DNA from: Purshia tridentata
Taxonomy: Eukaryota > Streptophyta > Magnoliopsida > Rosales > Rosaceae
Reading direction: 5' to 3'
NCBI GenBank assembly: GCA_003254885.1
Contig: QANT01007110.1
Coordinates: 1-20,067, forward strand
Length of the DNA: 20,067 bases
Shown: positions 17,803-20,067 of the stretch, one piece after another
How positions within the stretch are numbered: the stretch's first letter is position 1
Layout: each line of letters begins with the position of its first letter
Notes under the pieces: model-generated
Databases searched by the model: none
Seen by the model: only the letters and a program-made list of their open reading frames with translations
What the model was told of the DNA's origin: nothing
Position numbers and translations under genes: made by a program

Positions 17803-19068
17803 ATGCAAGCCTCACACTACGTAGACACCAAAACTCTTGTATGGGCTTCACGTGGCCACACCCCAACCTCCCACCGCCTCAGTCCACCAAAGCCTTCTAC
17901 TAGATTCCAGTCTCCGCTGCCAACACTCCGACTCTCCGCCGTGGCTGTTTCTCCACCGCCACCTCGCCAAAAGACTCACTCATTACCCCCGGAAAAAGTA
18001 GAGCTCTTCAAGTCACTAGAGGGCTGGGCCTCCGAAAACGTCCTCCCACTTCTCAAGCCCGTGGCCCAATGCTGGCAGCCCAGCACGTTCTTGCCCGACC
18101 CAGCACTCCCGAGAGATGAGTTCTTGGATCAGGTGCGGGCATTACGCGACCGCACTAATGGGCTTTCCGACGAGTACTTTGTAGTCCTCGTCGGGGACAT
18201 GATCACTGAGGACGCACTACCCACTTACCAAAGCATGATAAATGGGCTGGACGGTGTGAGGGACGAGACCGGAGCTAGTCAGAGCCCATGGGCCCAATGG
18301 ACTAGGGCCTGGACTGCTGAGGAGAAACGCCATGGGGATCTGCTCCGAACTTATCTCTACTTGTCGGGTCGGGTTGATATGAATATGGTCGAGAAGACGA
18401 TCCAGTACCTTATTGGAGCTGGCATGGTAAGTCCATCATTTTATAATATTATTACAAAAAAGCACCTTTTATTTTTTTAAATATTTTGCTTTCGATTTTA
18501 GGAGCCGGGAACAGAGAACAACCCGTACTTGGGGTTTGTGTACACGTCGTTTCAGGAGCGAGCGACGTTCGTATCGCACGGCAACACGGCACGGATGGCG
18601 AAGGAGAGCGGGGATCCGGTGCTGGCGCGCGTATGCGGGACCATTGCGTCCGACGAGAGGCGCCACGAGATCGCCTACGCCAACATCGTCGAGAAGCTTC
18701 TGGAAGTGGACCCCACGGGCGCGATGGAGGCGATAGCGGACATGATGCGGAAGAAGATCACGATGCCGGCGCACCTTATGTACGATGGGGAGGACCCCAG
18801 GCTGTTCGAGCACTTTGCCGCGGTGGCGCAGCGGCTCGGGGTGTACACTGCGGAAGATTACGCGGATATCTTGGAGTTTTTGATCGGACGGTGGGGATTG
18901 GAGAAGGTGAAGGGGTTGAGGGGCGAGGGGAAGCGGGCGCAGGAGTTTGTGTGTGCGTTGCCGCCGAGGATCAGAAAGCTGCAAGAGCGAGCTGACGAGC
19001 GAGCGCGTAAGATGGGCCCACAAGGGGTCAAGTTTAGCTGGATCTTCAATAAGGAGGTGGCGTTGTAA
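17803..19068 (+). CDS. Stearoyl-ACP (acyl-[acyl-carrier-protein]) desaturase, plastid, two exons
   Basis: The exons are 17803-18426 and 18502-19068, joining to 396 residues, the normal size for the family. The enzyme introduces a cis double bond into ACP-bound saturated acyl chains, typically stearoyl-ACP to oleoyl-ACP at delta-9, in the plastid stroma with ferredoxin and oxygen. All six di-iron ligands of the castor enzyme are present at a constant offset of 31: E136, E174, H177, E227, E260 and H263, within the EEKRHG and DERRHE motifs. Residues 1 to about 45 are rich in Ser, Thr, Pro and Arg with almost no acidic residues, as in a chloroplast transit peptide. The frame is open upstream to 17770 but has no earlier ATG, so Met at 17803 is the start. 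The 75-bp intron lies between codons and splits the conserved GMxPGTE region. Divergence from the housekeeping FAB2 type ([13 protein letters not shown]) suggests a SAD6-like member, which is not certain. Exon 2 is strikingly GC-rich compared with its surroundings. Confidence 0.95.
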
Positions 19069-19850
19069 TTAGGAACTAATTAGTAATTAGTGGGTGGAGT
19101 GGCTAGAGGTAATGTAATTAGAAGATCTTTGTTTCATTTTTGTTGTGTTTTGTCTATTATAAAAAAAAATGTCTATGATATATCATATATGTAGTATTAT
19201 AATAATAATAATAATAATTAAACTATCTTTTTATTTTATTAATTAGGGTGAATTACACAAATTTTCCTGAACTTTGATAATTTGTATCTCCTTCAATCCT
19301 CGATGAATCTTTCCACTTTTATTATAACCATGATAATTAATTTCTTCAAATGTATTGTATCATCTTTTATGAGGGCAATCTCTTATGATCATCTTTTATG
19401 GAAAGGATTGCTATAATGCTTTTAGTATAAATGGTTTATTCATATATAGCACTATAACACGTACAGTGTTTAAGACTATTATGGAAAAATTTAATGACAT
19501 TTATTCAATATATATGGTGTCCAATGCATCTCCAATGGGTACCAAATTAGAGTTGCTATCATATCTAATGTTGGTATCATAAGAAGCAAAATTATCATGC
19601 ACCCCTTTTTATCATTTCATTATTCTTGTGCCAGGGTGGGATTAGTCAAGTAGTACAAAGTTAGTCTTCAATACTTTGAATGCATAAATCTGACTCTTCC
19701 ACTATTACCTCTTATTAATTTCACTGACTAACCCATTTTCTTATGGGTGCATTAGATTGTACAGGTTCGACAACTAAAATTGTTAGTTTAAAGGACAATC
19801 AACGGAATTATGTTGAAAGTCAAAATTTAAATAAGGGTTAACCCAGTGAA
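19069..19850. other. 3' flank of the desaturase gene, no further gene
   Basis: The first ~150 bases are probably the 3' UTR. The remainder is AT-rich. Short open frames, such as 19385-19582, have no recognisable domain and are not called. The text gtgaattacacaaattttcc near 19250 resembles a common plant repeat start, but no boundary could be set. Confidence 0.5.
19197..19219. repeat. (AAT)n microsatellite
   Basis: About seven AAT/ATA units in a row in the 3' flank of the desaturase gene. Confidence 0.85.
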
Positions 19851-19867
19851 TCTAGAAAAAAAAAAAA

Positions 19868-20067
19868 AATCAGTACTTTTACAAACATATAATAAGTGCA
19901 TTTCGAAATTAGTACATATGTGCAAAAAGAACATTGCATTTATAAAAATAGAACAAGTACATCTGCGAAATCAGTGAATTTGGGCAAAAAAATCAGTGCA
20001 TCAATAAAAATATAACAAGTGTATATACAAAATCAGTGCATTAATAAAGAAACTAAAAAAATAAAAA
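19868..20067. repeat. Degenerate minisatellite, continues beyond the window
   Basis: The word atcagt(a/g) recurs with spacings of roughly 20-60 bases (about 19869, 19971, 19991, 20032, plus variants such as attagtacat). It is followed by related aacaagt(g/a)(c/t)at words. The unit is irregular, and the array runs to the window edge. Confidence 0.55.

Noticed and set aside
18469..19023. 184-codon open frame on the - strand opposite desaturase exon 2
   Set aside because: A shadow produced by the GC-rich codon usage of the desaturase. It has no domain or promoter of its own.

Overview
This is plant nuclear DNA from a eudicot. The genes have GT-AG introns, one gene encodes a plastid-targeted enzyme, and the intergenic DNA is very AT-rich and filled with plant-type transposable elements. 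A rosaceous genome is a reasonable guess from the repeat style, but nothing in the sequence proves it. Single Ns at 4449 and 11745 show a draft assembly. All three host genes lie on the + strand.

Layout: 1-488 is a GC-rich, LTR-like repeat fragment. 489-2757 holds two diverged direct copies of a ~0.7-0.8 kb non-coding segment, separated by an LTR-like insert. 2758-4900 is AT-rich flank with a 201-bp Mutator-like MITE (perfect 9-bp target duplication) and several tiny poly(T)-GGCC insertions flanked by direct repeats. 4997-5918 is a three-exon gene for a small heavy-metal-associated isoprenylated plant protein (HIPP). 6430-11066 is a dead Ty1/copia retrotransposon with a 5' LTR, primer-binding site and decayed gag-pol. 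It carries a doubled hAT-like MITE in gag and stops in reverse transcriptase exactly where a degenerate hAT-like element (11067-12072) begins. 13339-14167 is a second HIPP gene, a tandem paralogue of the first with the same exon structure and a related promoter. 14469-15587 is a CACTA-like MITE split by a 1000-bp non-autonomous hAT element with a perfect 8-bp target duplication. 15665-16907 is a 1.24-kb non-autonomous Mutator-like element with a near-perfect 9-bp target duplication and a cluster of GTCGAC sites. 17803-19068 is a two-exon gene for a plastid stearoyl-ACP (acyl-ACP) desaturase with all six di-iron ligands. 19069-20067 is AT-rich flank ending in a degenerate minisatellite.

The host genes do not form a pathway. 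The two HIPP genes are a local duplication whose spacer was expanded by transposons. The desaturase is an unrelated neighbour. I see no operon-like or defence-type system. The most unusual material is the set of micro-insertions with a shared GGCC-A(n) signature (read on the - strand), the patchy similarity between the two HIPP genes, and the nesting of several transposon classes.
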